Source of the DNA: Toxoplasma gondii ME49
Lineage: Eukaryota; Apicomplexa; Conoidasida; Eucoccidiorida; Sarcocystidae
Direction of reading: 5' to 3'
Assembly: GCF_000006565.2 (NCBI RefSeq)
Contig: NC_031479.1
Span: 6,012,885 to 6,076,884, forward strand
DNA length: 64,000 nt
Shown here: in pieces, positions 1 to 12,870 of the stretch
Numbering within the stretch: position 1 is the first letter of the stretch
Layout of the letters: each line of letters begins with the position of its first letter
Notes under the pieces: model-generated
What the model saw: only the letters and a program-made list of their open reading frames with translations
The model's database searches: none
Told to the model about the DNA's origin: nothing
Translations under genes and position numbers: made by a program

Positions 1-14
1 CTCTTGTTTTTCAG

Positions 15-642
15 GGAGCGCTTCTTCGGCGGAATCTGACTCGAGTTGGAACCTGATGGTTTCACGCGTGTACTACCCTTGCCACGGTCTCTTGCTCCGT
101 TGGTCTGCTCCTGAGGGCCTGAGTCCGTTTGTGCGTTTGGGAGTCCACATCCGTCCGGCTGAGGTGGCCTGGGCAGAGGCTTCGAACGACACTGCGACTC
201 TGCTGAAGTGCGCGAAGAAGGAGCTTTACGTGTACCTTGATGCGTCGAGTGTCCAGACAGTCCACCAGCTGGGACTGAACCAGAAGGAGTTGTTCTTGCC
301 TATCCAGCACCCGGGCATGGTTGAGCTGGACACGGCACAGAGCTACAAACTGGATCCGGCAGTCAAGTATCGCGTTCGGCTGGTTCGCTTCACCAACCAT
401 GGCCGGGCTCTCGACCAGTCTCGCTGGTCGCCGGAGATCATCTTGGGCGGCGCCATGACTTTCACAGACTATCCGATCCTCGTCCTCAAACGCCTGCTGC
501 CTTCGTCTGTCTCCTCGCTAGATATCTTTCTCCGGAAATTCACCTATGTCGCTAGCCACTTCTCCATCCCGGTCACCCTCACAAACATCAAGCTCCAGCT
601 CTTCGACATGCCGCCAGAAGCCAGAGCCAAGCGCCTCGGACG
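15..642 (+). other. Exon with beta-sandwich (fibronectin-III-like) module of the giant gene
   Basis: This first exon in the window runs from the acceptor at 13-14 to the donor CG|GTGAGA at 642. It encodes about 209 residues. An alternating hydrophobic pattern ends in [10 protein letters not shown] followed by RWSPEIIL, the layout of the F and G strands of an fn3 or Ig-like sandwich. The domain call is by eye and weak; that the exon is coding is strong because its frame joins the next exon exactly. Confidence 0.45.
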
Positions 643-3600
643 GTGAGATTGGACACTGGCGCACCGTCTCCTCTAATCAAAACTTTCCCCACTTCTCCAC
701 AGTTCTGGATTTGTCGAAAACTGCAAGTATAACGAGCCGAGAAAGTCCTGAGTTGCCAGCTCAGAATACGACTGCGCTTGGGACACCAGACGTTCTGGAA
801 CGACCCTGGGCTAGTTCTCATCATCTAAGAGTTGATCCTCATCCCTTCCAGTGCGTAGTAGTTGGACCATTCTTCTAAGAGCCCACTTGGGGGTGTAGTG
901 GCATGCTCACACCCAATTATCTCAATAGTGGATGAAGCCGATTCGTACGCCACTACACTTCGCTCCTGAATAATACTGTCTTCTAGGACATTATGCAGCG
1001 TTAAAGTAACGAGAAGTATTGGATCGAAAATAGAGAGTATCCGTGGAAAAATTTTCAAGAGGGGAAGATTTCTGTTTGTTTGGCAAAGAATCAAAGATTC
1101 CCAAAACGGATGCTTTCGCACAGGCGAGACTGTCACTTTTGATATTCGTCTCCGACTCACGTGAACTGTGTCTGACCGGCTGTCTCGAGCTCTTTCGTCT
1201 CCTTCCTCTTCTGCGTTCTCCGTTATCTCTTCCATGTGTGTACTGCTCCCTTCGTTTCTCCCCCCGAGTCCTTCTCCGGGCTCTCGTTGACAATGTTCTC
1301 GTGTCGACTTCGCGGAAAGCCAAGTAACTGGGAAAAATGGACGCCCACGCCACGCATGTCATCGTTTTTTCCAGGCTCGCTTCGGGAGCGCTTCGTCGAA
1401 TCCAGAGATCGGCGTTTATTGCAGACGCCTCCCACACGGTGCAGCGCTGGGGATCCGATGTCGAGAACGCAGTCGAAACATTGTCTTGCGACTACATTGC
1501 CAGTGCCCACTTCGGGTACAAGGCCCAAGTGGTGAGTCGCTCCAGTCCCGGCATCCGAATCTAGAAATCAGGGAAGCGCGCGTCTGAGGGTACCTTTCCG
1601 CTTGTTCTCTCTGCATAGAGACACCAAAGGATTATCTGCTTTTGCATGTGCAAACACGAACGCGACATGACATATCGCAACCAGAGAACGCCGCTCGGTC
1701 CTACGACGATAGGTGAAGGTTTATTGATGTTTCAGCTCTCTAAATGTTCTTCGAGTGCTTCCAAAACGGAAGTGGAGGATTTGTGTTTCGTTTTCATACT
1801 CGGAAGGCCTTGATGGTCCGGATTTTTCCCTTGTTCTTCCCACTTTCGCAGGCGAAAGATATTCGATCAAAGACGGGCCGACATGTCTACTCGGAAGTGC
1901 GCTTTCAGGGCCACCCGGCTGTGGTGGCGGGGGATCTCCTCGACTCCGGCGACCAGAGGGTAAAGAGGGAAAATACCTTCGAGAGAAAGAACACAGAGAA
2001 AGAACGCGAGTCTTCTGGAGGTGCTCATGCCCACCTAAATCGTGTTACTCATTTTCCAAAGCATGCATCTTTCAAAAAGCATTCGCATCTTCATCAGCAG
2101 AATAATATACATATATATATATATATGTATTGATGTGTGTGTATGTGCGTATATATGTCGATGCTTCTCTACAGGTTCAGAGAAGTATATGTGAGTCTGT
2201 ATATAGGTGGACCTACGTGAGCAGCAACCTCGACATATGTACGTATATACGTCGAGATGCTTGTATGTGTGCGTATCTGTTCGTGCTTGTCCATAGGCAC
2301 AGAGAAGCATATGTGTGAATAGGAATCTCCAAAGTCTCTCTCTCTGTTCCCGCAGTGTGTTTCTTTCGTTCCTGTCGGTCCTTTTCTCTCACGGCTCCAC
2401 GACGCCTGTGTTTGTGTGTGTGTGTGTGTGTGTCACTTCCTGTTTCCACCCCCGACGTATCTGGGTACCTTAGCCGTATCTGGAGCTCGGCGCCAAGAAC
2501 CAGCATCTCCGGCTTTTGAAGGACCGAATTGCCCACAACACGATCAGCTTCGAAGTCGTTGCGGGGACCACGGGCCAGGTGCTGGCTTACGGGACCATCC
2601 GCTTCGAGGACTTGTACCAGATTGTTCGCGAGACTGTACAGAATCAACGCGTTCAGGAGGAACGCAGAGATGAAGGCGAGGGGCAAGAGGACAAGAGAGA
2701 AGGTCAGGTTTCTGCGTTTTCAAACGACAGAAAATCCTCTAAAAGCACACTTTTTTTTCGACCTCGTACAGACATGTCCCGCTTCCGCATCCGGAAGTTC
2801 GGATATCTCTGAACACCTTTTTGAGGACCTCTCTATCGCACTGCACGCTTCTTACAGTTCCAGAGGGCCTCGCCATTGCTTCATCCAATTCACGTCATTG
2901 TCCACGCTCTGCCTCGGCCTCGCAAGGCTTCTCGACCGAGGGCAGACCTACGCGCAGGACTGTTGACTACTCACGTGCATGAACACATCGTAGAGGCGGT
3001 TTTGAGGCTGCAGGCTGCCGCTGGGTGTGACACTGGCATGTCTCACAATGAAGTTGAAAAGAGAAAGGCAACTCTCAAGTGGAAATGCAGTTCACAACGC
3101 ACCTAAGATGCGCCTTCTTCCCATATCGCTTGCTCTTGTTCGGGCTTCAATCATTCTGGTCACCCTTCAGCTCCATTCAAAAAACACTCTTTCTGTGATA
3201 GTTACAAGTCGCAGAATTCCCTTTAAAAGAACTGGATTGTGTTAAGCAACCGATGGTGGGATCAAGAATGTAACTGTCGATAAATTGCTCTTTAAATGGC
3301 GTTTTTTTTCTCTTAGGCAAGACACCTGGACGCTTCCGCATCGGGCTTGAATACGTCGACGGTGGAGGCCCATGGGGACGACTCGAATGCACGCTCGACA
3401 TCGAAAATATTCGCAGCTATATACGGTAAAAAGAAGAAAAAAAAGGGTCTTATCAGAGCCAGACGAACTGTACCTGTCGATATTGTTCTACTGTAAGGCC
3501 ACTCCAGCTGCCGCTGCAAGCGCATATATACATATATGTATATATATATATATATATATATCGGCAACTCGTTGCACAGAACTGCTGGTGTCGGCCGTGG

Positions 3601-6588
3601 TTTCTTGTTTGACTCGAGTGTTTCAGGTGTGTCAAGAGCGTCAGGGAATTTACGACAGTGCATCTGTGTTGTCCCTGGCGATTGTTTTTGCGATTTTCGT
3701 CTTTACAGACACTTTGACAAGGATGACACTACAGACCAGGCCTTCCAGCGACGTCGCGCGCGTTTGCGGACGACGATTCAATCCATTAAGTCCTGTCGAG
3801 TTGCAGATGAAGGGGAGAACGAGACTAGATTGTCGATGAGTAAGAGTTTAGGATTGCTTGCGTATCGTCAAAAACGCATAAGTCTGCGTCGTCGAGTGTG
3901 AGCACGCAGGATTGTGCACATGAATGGACCCCCTGTTGGACAAATGGGGGAAACCTGTCAAGCCTGAGTGTGCAAGGAATTGATGGACAGCCTGACTCTT
4001 GCGTGTCTGATTGGCGCCAGGGCGCTAAGATCCGTGAGCGGAGTTACGTTTTAGGTGATCTTCACTCGCCAAATGGGAGGCTGGTTCTTAATTTCCTCTA
4101 AATTCCTTGTAACTTTCTTCTCCGTTTTGAGTTCGAAACCCTTCCGGGATGTCTTGGTTTCCCGATTTGTTTCTATTCTCAACATCGCCGACAAAGTCTC
4201 TTTCCCCCATTCTGCTCAGGCGGAGGCTCAGGCGACTCGTCCAGTTCGCAGGACCGTCGGCGGCGTCTCTCGCGAGTGGAGGGAACCTCGGAGGAGATTT
4301 TGGCAAAACTCGGATGCTTGACTGGAGAGGGAGAAAACCGCGACGGAGAACTGTCACGGCCTGGGCTAGCCACTGGCATCGAGCTCGCGAGTTCCACACC
4401 ACGCGACGGGAAGCGCAACAGGCGTCTTTCGCGTCTAGGAGTCTCCATCGACACAGAGGGCCTGCAAGGTGCGAATGTGCGAAAGTTGCAGAGGGAGCGG
4501 CACAGAGGTCGAATCCTTAGCATAGCAGAAGAAGGAACGAGGCAACAGTCCACCTCCTCACGTTGGCTCGCTTTGTTGCATCATCTCTCCGTCACTTCCG
4601 AAGGAAACACACGGTTTTTTCTAGCTGTGTCTTTCGATGTGGTTGAATGCGCACATATAAATAGATCGTTATCGACATGTAGCGGCGACGTGAAGTTCGG
4701 CGAACAGTCGCTCTCTCTCTCGCAAGCGGTTCACTGTCACCATTCTTCTCTCTTTCTTCGTGGACGCCTCTTCGCTTCCCGCGTGTGTCTTTGGCCTTGC
4801 AGTCCCGCTGCTTTCAGCGGCAGAGAGCCCGGCACAGGCGCCGACTTCGACTTCCTCTCGTCTGGGGTCGCACCTGACTCGAAGTCGGATGTCTCTGTTC
4901 GCGGGGGCCGGTTCCGGGAAGGAGAGCCTGCCCTACTTTGTCAGCGATTCTCCAGGGCGCCCTTTGCTGCAAGGTTCGGATTTGTTTGTCCAGTGGCTGT
5001 GGCCCGACGCAGGCGGACACCCCGACCATGTCTTTCTCGGCCTCTTTCGCCACGAAGACAACCGGTACATCTCCGCGCTACACTGGGGCAGGCCGGTGCC
5101 GAACACTGGAAGCTACGCGTGGAGTGTGGACACGATGTTCGAGGTAAGAACGCAGTTTCGGCGACGTCTTGCTTCTTTCAGACACACTCCTGCAGGAGAC
5201 TGAGTCTCCAAGCATCCTCAAAACGAGGTGGAAACCTACGTTTTTTCAGGTCTACTCTCTACAGGTAGAACCCTGGTCGTCTGTGCGCAGACAAGGGAGC
5301 CTCGAAACTGAACTGAATTTCTAGAATCTCCACAACAGACGTGGAGCTTCAAGACGTCCACCGCCTTCGAGGGTCGCTTCGGCATGGAATACTCTCAATG
5401 CACTCAGGTGCAGGTGTTTTCAAAGTGCCTGAGGAACCTCCCCTGTTGTCAGGTGGATGCGGGGACTACGGATGTCTGGCGCAAACGTGAAGAGGTTCCC
5501 TTTGCCTGCTCACAGACGTAGCGAGTGTGCGTGTATAGACACCGTTTGCAAAGGCCTCGCGTTTCACCCACATGCGTTAATGACGGACGCTGAGTATCTA
5601 TCACGTTTAGTTTGATCTGTGTCTCCCCAAGCGCCTTTGTAGGTATTACATCTCTCACTCGTAGATGCCTCAACATACCACTCAGTCGGTTCGAAGCACC
5701 CCTGCCTCTACCGCGCGCCTGACTGGTCGCCTGGTGCATCTTCCGTATGGGGCTACAAGCGCTCCCACAGGGTGGTTCTCTGGCAGCTTATGCGAGCACT
5801 TTTTTTGCTAGTTGCAGTCGTGGAATGGGAAATTTTTCAGGGGAAGAGACGAGAGACAGAGAAGCTGGAACCACCAAGAATGCAGATAGGTGAATTCGCT
5901 GTCAGGCCGTGCACAGGGTTTGGGGTAGGCCGAATGAACATTCGACTTTTCTCTCCATGGTTGTTTCCTGGATTGTCTCGTTCATTGCCTACATCCAGAC
6001 AGTCTGGTCGTTTAGATGTCGAGTTCTGTTGACGGAGGCAGCAACTCGAAGCTGCTTGGGGGATATACGCGAGGTAGTGAGAGAGGAAACGAAGCAGGGA
6101 ATAAGACAGGAATTCAAGTGAAGATGAGACAGGAAACAATGAAGAGCTAAGAAAGACAGCGGTCTCCTGGAAGAAATGAGGACATTCGAAGCTTTCCGAC
6201 GCGGAAGCCACGCTGGGAAGCATAGAGAGCCAAAACCTTATTCTTGCTGTGATGTTCCTGTCTTCGTTGTTTTCATTGGTTTCTTCAGCGAGGACAACAG
6301 TGTCAGCTGGTGTACATCGCCATGTTCACCAGTCCCTTGCAGCCTCCCTACGATGCGGCAAGCGCTGTTTGTGAATCGAATGCCTTCTACATTGTGCGCC
6401 CGACACCTCTCGCGGAACTGGAGCTCATCTACGCTTCGTTCTGTCGAACTCACGGCCTCGAAATGGAGGTACGCTTGAACTTTCATTCTTTTCAGATGCT
6501 TTCCAGTTCTCTTTTCATCCATCAATACATCCGTATATATATATATATATATATTTGTGTGTGTGTGTGAGTACTCCAAATAGATACA

Positions 6589-6622
<34 letters not shown>

Positions 6623-7314
6623 AGTGTTGTTGTATAGGCGTTTCCATAGCGGTTGCGTTTGTAAGTGCCTGTGGGTGTACGAGCGAACGTTTGTCATGAT
6701 GTAGAGGATTCCCGAGGTCGAAGAGAGGCCTGTGTGTGCAAGTCTGTCCACGCATGCATGTAGAGAGGAAGGTGGATTTCAGACGCGTGTCTCTGTGCAC
6801 ACCCACAGTGGCGCTGCAGTTTTTCTCGCGTTGAGCGTTTCAACTTCAACGTAACAGTCTCCCTACTGCTTTGCTCCAGCATATGTCTGAGGCCGCCCTG
6901 CACCGCTACGGCTTCGACGTCCGCGAGCACATGCTAAAGATCTGCCAAGACCTGCGAGCGCCTCTCTGCACAGAGCCGCAGAGTGCCGAAGCTGTTCACT
7001 GCCCAGGGCAGTGTTTGATTAGCACGCAGTCGAAACTCGTGATGCTCGACAGGGCCAACGACGACTTCCACGGGGGCTCGGCGGCCCAGGAAGAGAAGCA
7101 GGTTGTCGTCTACAAGTGAGCAGTCCCGCAGGGGAAAGGAGGGCGCCAGGAAATCGAGAACGAAAAAATGAGTTTTGGAAACATGAGAGAAATGAGAGTT
7201 CCTAGGAACAGAGGGAGACACAAGGAGATGAGAAGTGCATGTCGGCCCGACAGCAGCGACTCGAGCCCTTGGGTGGAGAAAACAGGGAAAGTTGAAGTGC
7301 GTATGGCAAGACGA

Positions 7315-7352
<38 letters not shown>

Positions 7353-10300
7353 GGCCAAAGATATTGAAATGCTCGAGCGGTCAGCGAAGAATGTCGATCC
7401 TGACGCGAATCAAGAACGTTAAAGATGAAGCTTATGAAGTGGAGAAACACATGGAATTATCATTGACTCAAAAACCAGGCACCCTTTGTCCTCAGACACA
7501 CTTATTGGACGAAACCATTTCGCAGGGTGTTTTCCACTTGACTCTGACTCAGGTTGTCCATCCTAGCATGCAATTTGCATCTCTGTCTCCCAACTATCGC
7601 GGTCTCTGACCCGCTATTTACTCTCGCTGTTCTCTGCCGCCTCTTTCTTTTTCGCTGTCTAGGTCCTTTTGCTTGTTTTTTAAGACTTTTCCCCTCTGGC
7701 GACGGTACTTCCTTCTGTGTTTCCTTCTCTGTCCTTCTGCATCTTCTCTCGATGTTGGTCTGCGCTCTCACCCCAGCTTTGTTTACGGCATAGTTCTTTC
7801 CCTTGTCTCTTCTTCTCTGTGTTCCCTTTAGGTCGATCACGCGCAAAGTGCACCTAATTGAGAACCTGGGAGTACTCCAGAGCATCGACTGGTGGACGCG
7901 GAGCCCCGACATTCTGTTGCTGAACAACGACCTGTTTTACTCGAGTCGCGTCCTCGACCACTGCCGACGCCTCGGATCCTTCCTCAGCTCCTACGCGCAT
8001 TTTTTCACGAGCAAATGTCCGCAGACTTCCACCGCTTGGGGTCTCAGAGGTCCGGAGGGAGAAGCGAACTGGTCACTCGCCAGACGGTTCGAGTTCCGCG
8101 TTCTACCTAGTCTCATCAACGTCTGGCTTATCTGCATCCAGTGCATCATTTTTTTCGCCTTCCCCATCTTCGTCCTCGCTTTCACTGCCGTGCACAACTA
8201 CAGCATGACCGTAAGGACGAACGAGAGAAAACGCATGTTTCAGACACTGAAAACGCGGACGACTGGCCTGCGACGCGTTGACACCCAGACGCGCAGCAGG
8301 CGTCTCGGCTCACATGTGTATGGTGCTTCACTTGCCCGTTTCTCGATGACAATTTTCTGTCTCGCCATCGTATTTGTCTCATTTCTACTGATGTCCATCG
8401 TGCTTGATTCCTTCCGCTGTGCTCCCTTCGTATTTACACCGTTCGCTGTGCGGAAGCGCGTGGTGATGCCTTCGCAACTTCGTCGTGATGGCTCTGTTTT
8501 CCGGCATGCGTGTGAAGACCGCAGATCGTTGCAAGAAGCGAGACATGAAAAAAGCGAGATTCATGAATCCTGGGGTGTTCGTGCCAGAGACAGTGTGTCT
8601 GCAGCGTCATGGGGGTAGGATCCGTGGATCAACCGAGAGGTTTCCTTTCCTGTCGTCTTCAGGAAGCTACGCGATGCCTCCAAAAGCAGAAGAACGAGCA
8701 CTACTTGAGCGACGTGATGTTTGAGGGCGCCAGTATCGCTTCCCTCATGCGTTTGCCTCCTGGAAACCGATTCGTCATTCTTTTTAGCCTCCTCTACATG
8801 TTTGTTATGACCGTCGCAATATTCTTCAAGTAGGTCCCATATTCCCGCGCACCAATGGAGGTCTTTCCCTTGCCTTTTCCGGTCGTTCACTACAGACTAG
8901 AGGTTTTCGATATCTTTGCTCGAGGGCGAAGACATCAGACGTTGTTCCACATGGTTTGTCAGATCGCACACTGCCAGACGGCAGGGGGCACAGGGAGGCG
9001 CAACGTAAAGTCGAGACCATCCTGTCTTCCGTTTCTCCTTCAGCGTCTTCTTGCGTCAGCTCTTCCCTCGAGCGCTTCGCTGGCTGGACGTAACAGGACG
9101 CGCACTGGTCACGTTCTCCATCTTCATGACTGCTTGGGCTCTCTCGGCCTTCGTCTTTTGGTTTTTGTTGGGAGCTCTCGTCAACTCTGACAGCTTTCTG
9201 CCCTACGCCGCCATGGTCGGATCTGTCGTCTTCGTCGTCGGCTATCTATGGATGAATTTCCTCAGCTCGAGGGTAAGAAGGACTCTGAAGTTGCGTGAGT
9301 CTCGGAAAAAACCGCTCAAATGTCGTCGAACTCGCGCTCCTGCCGCCCTGTAGTAAAGGAGAGACACCGTGTTTCCGTGTCTATTCTCTGGTAGTCACTT
9401 CGACGGAAAATCTTTTCACTCTGGAAAACAGTGGACTATGCGGAATACAAGCATCTGGGGCAGACGCCGAACTCCTTCGTGCCTTTGCCTGGTCGTCGCC
9501 TGAGTCTTGTGGGTGTCTCGGCCCCCAAAGCCAATGCTCACGCGCGTTTCTCCGCGAAAAAAACAGTCGATGTTTCTCGTCCAAAAAACAACCAAAGTGG
9601 AGTTCGTCTGCGAACACAGACCGTAAACTCACCCCTCTTCGGGGAGCACCGGCAAATGCAGACAGTCGAATTTTCCAACTTTCTCCTCGTTTTTTTGAAC
9701 ACAAGCCAGGATGGCTTCTCGGTTCGATTCAAACACACGCAGATGTGTACATCGCTATGTCGTAGGGTGTGCATGTCCTCGTTGTTTGTGTCTGCATGAG
9801 CATCTGGAGGCTCTACACTGTGCGTTTGTATCCCTTTTACTGGGCTCCTTTTCTGTAGCTTCGTGTTTGCGGTTCTCTGGAGAATGCTCTTTTCTGTGGC
9901 ATTGACTGACGCGCAGGAAGGAGTGACCAAATTCATCGAAGACAATCTCCAACTCCTTCTGTCCCTCGCGCTCGATCACTGGTTCGCCAACATGAATCTG
10001 ACCTACAGTGGAAAAGAAGAAGTCGCAGATGATGAGGTTCTTGTCACCTACAGAGATCGGATTCGAGATGAACTTAGGGTACGTTTTTCAACGCCCTTAA
10101 AAATTAGATCTCACATGTATGCAAATGCATGTTTATATATATATATATGTGAAGGTTTGTATACCTCTATGTCTTTACACATATTGTACATGATGTTGTA
10201 GGCAGGTTGCTACGTCTAGGAATGCACTTGCACTTGCGTGCGGCTTGCGAATTTTTGTGGGGTTTACAAGGATCCACATTCATCTTTTTTTGTAACGAAA

Positions 10301-12835
10301 GCGTCCCCGACCCAATCCTATGTCATGCGTGAACTGCGCGCGCATATTTAGACGCACTCAGATCCCTACACATGCATGCATATGCTTGCATGCTGGATTG
10401 CATCCGTGCCACTGTACCTCGAAAATCTCTCACGCAGCGACAGGCGATGCACCTGGAGATGTCTGTCCGTGTGTAAAGGCAGACTCGGTGTGTTCTCTGC
10501 TTCCGTTCCTCTACGATGGTCTGGCTTGATTGGATTCTCTGTGCTTTTTCAGGATGGTCGCATGCGTCTCCAGCGCGAATATCAGCTTGGTCACTTTGCT
10601 CAGGCAGACGACAGTGCTGACGGTTGTGAAACGCGCCTTCACGCTGATCATGCTCGAATCAAACAACAGAAGGAAAAGGTAGGACTGTCTTCGTTTCTGT
10701 CACACGAGATGACCTGGCTGTGGTCTTCGTGTTTGCAACGCCAGCCTTGGTCTGTGGGTAGATCGCGTACGGCTTTTTCCCGAGGACTTTCTGGGCGATG
10801 GGGTCGTTTGTCCGAAACCTAAAGCGTTCTCTCTTTGATGAGGATGCACCTCTTTTCGGCGGTAAAGGTCTTAAAATCCAAGAGCTGCTTCAGTGGGATT
10901 ACCACTGGCTTCATCTCACAATAAGTATCTGTCTCGATTTGCATTGCCATATACACTTCTATGTATGCACGCCCATCTTTGTATATATATACACACATAT
11001 ATATATACATATATATATATGCATATATATATATATCTAAATCATCGTCCAGTTTTTATCTGCGTATCTGCTGTCGTGTGAACGCGTTGAACTGCCTCCG
11101 CATACATGCTCGCAGACGAGACATGTGCGAAGAAAGTAGTTGTGAGGTTGAGGTTTGCAGGGACCTGCGTGGTTTTTCGCCAGTGGCACTCTGTGTATGA
11201 TGAAGAGAGCTGGCAGAGAAACCTTGCATGCGTTTTCTCCGTCTTTGAGTCTGCGTTTCAGCTCGCGATCCCCGTTTTCGACAAACTCACCGCGGCGAAC
11301 GACCAAAACTTTTTCTTCGATGATCACGGACAGCCCCAAGGCCTTGAGAATATCCCAAACTTGCCCGAAGGAGGTGAGCTTGGAGGTCGAAAAAGCTTCC
11401 ATGCAGGAAGAACGGAAGCGCAATAACGGGAGATGTAGGAAGTCGGAGACGGGGGATTCACAGGCTGCAAGCCTTCCTGTGTCGGCTGTCTAGTGCAGCA
11501 TGGAGGGAGAGGGAAAACCCCCCAGCGTTTCCGCTTCATATGCTCACTCTCAAAAAGGCGATGGGGATCTAGCATTGGAGGAGACGATTGTTTTCCTCGC
11601 ACGAGCACCGCTATACTCAGAAGGCAGAGACACTTACACGAAGAACTCTCCTGAGCACTGTCCAGCGAGTGTGTTGTCAGTTCTCAGTAACTCGCAGTGC
11701 AAGAGTATCGGTCCCTCTTTGTCGACTTCGATGTGCATTGCCTGTCATCCCCTTCTGTGCAGCGCGCTTCGCGACCGTCAGTGAGGTGGAGAGGCACCCG
11801 GAGAAGATTGACGACATGCTTGCTGGCTGGGAGTCGGCTATTCTCAAAGACGGCGTCAAATATGGTCCCCGATTCGGGTCAGTGTGTCTTCTGGTTTCGC
11901 AGCAATTTCGTTGGTTCTTCTTCTTTCTGTCGCCTGCTCTCCTGAAGTGCCTACGTCGTCGTTTGCTTTCGGTGTTCTCTTTCAAGAACAAGACAAGGCG
12001 ATACACAATTCGACGTAGCGATTCGAGTCTCTCACGACACTTACCTCAACAGGAACTCAGTTCACCGAAACGTCCTTCAACGACTCCTATATACACATGT
12101 TTACGCATATACATATACACAAACATATTTATATATATATATATATATATCAATGTACATATACATATATATATATGTATGTACGAATGGTCACAAGGGG
12201 GTTATATGCATTTGTGTGGACGTTTTCTTGGATCGCAAGGATTCCGGTGGAGCAGCAATCACAGAGGCGTTCGTTCTTCTTCGTTGTGTCCACGTCTTGA
12301 ATTCGGTGGTGGTTTGACTTTCTGCTTTATTTCAGGTACAAAATCGAGCGCGCTCCTCAACCTGGACAGAGTTACTCGTACGCCATCGTCGCGGTGCCTC
12401 GCTACCCACCTGCGGAGGAGTTAGACGACGTTCTGAAGACTCAGTTGGTGTTTGACTATTTCAACAAAGAAGGGAAGGATTACCTTTCCAAGTCCGAGTT
12501 CATCGCTTTCTTAAATAAATTGCGCGACAGCCAAGCAGACGAGGTACGACACACAGCCTTTTGTACCTCTTTGTCTGTCCATCGATCTGTATCTTTCTTC
12601 ATCTGTTAATCTTTTTCTTAATCTACTCATATTCATCTGTCTACATATATATATATATATATATGCGTAACTGTATCTGTGCATGTGCAGGCACGAGTGT
12701 GTCTGAAGCTTCCCTGGGAGAATATAGATGGATTTTTCATATCTGTGCATACACCTATCTTTGTAGATTCTCCTTTCATATGCTTACTCAGCCGAGTGCC
12801 ACACGTATACATTGATATACACATATGCATAGATG

Positions 12836-12870
<35 letters not shown>

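Noticed and set aside
4276..5268. 330-codon continuous plus-strand frame
   Set aside because: It reads from true exon 4220-4468 through the intron and then out of frame over exon 4803-5143; the spliced frame is supported by phase and composition.
11037..11423. Minus-strand 128-codon frame
   Set aside because: Antisense to exon 11184-11373 of the giant gene; the plus-strand frame fits both neighbouring exons in phase.
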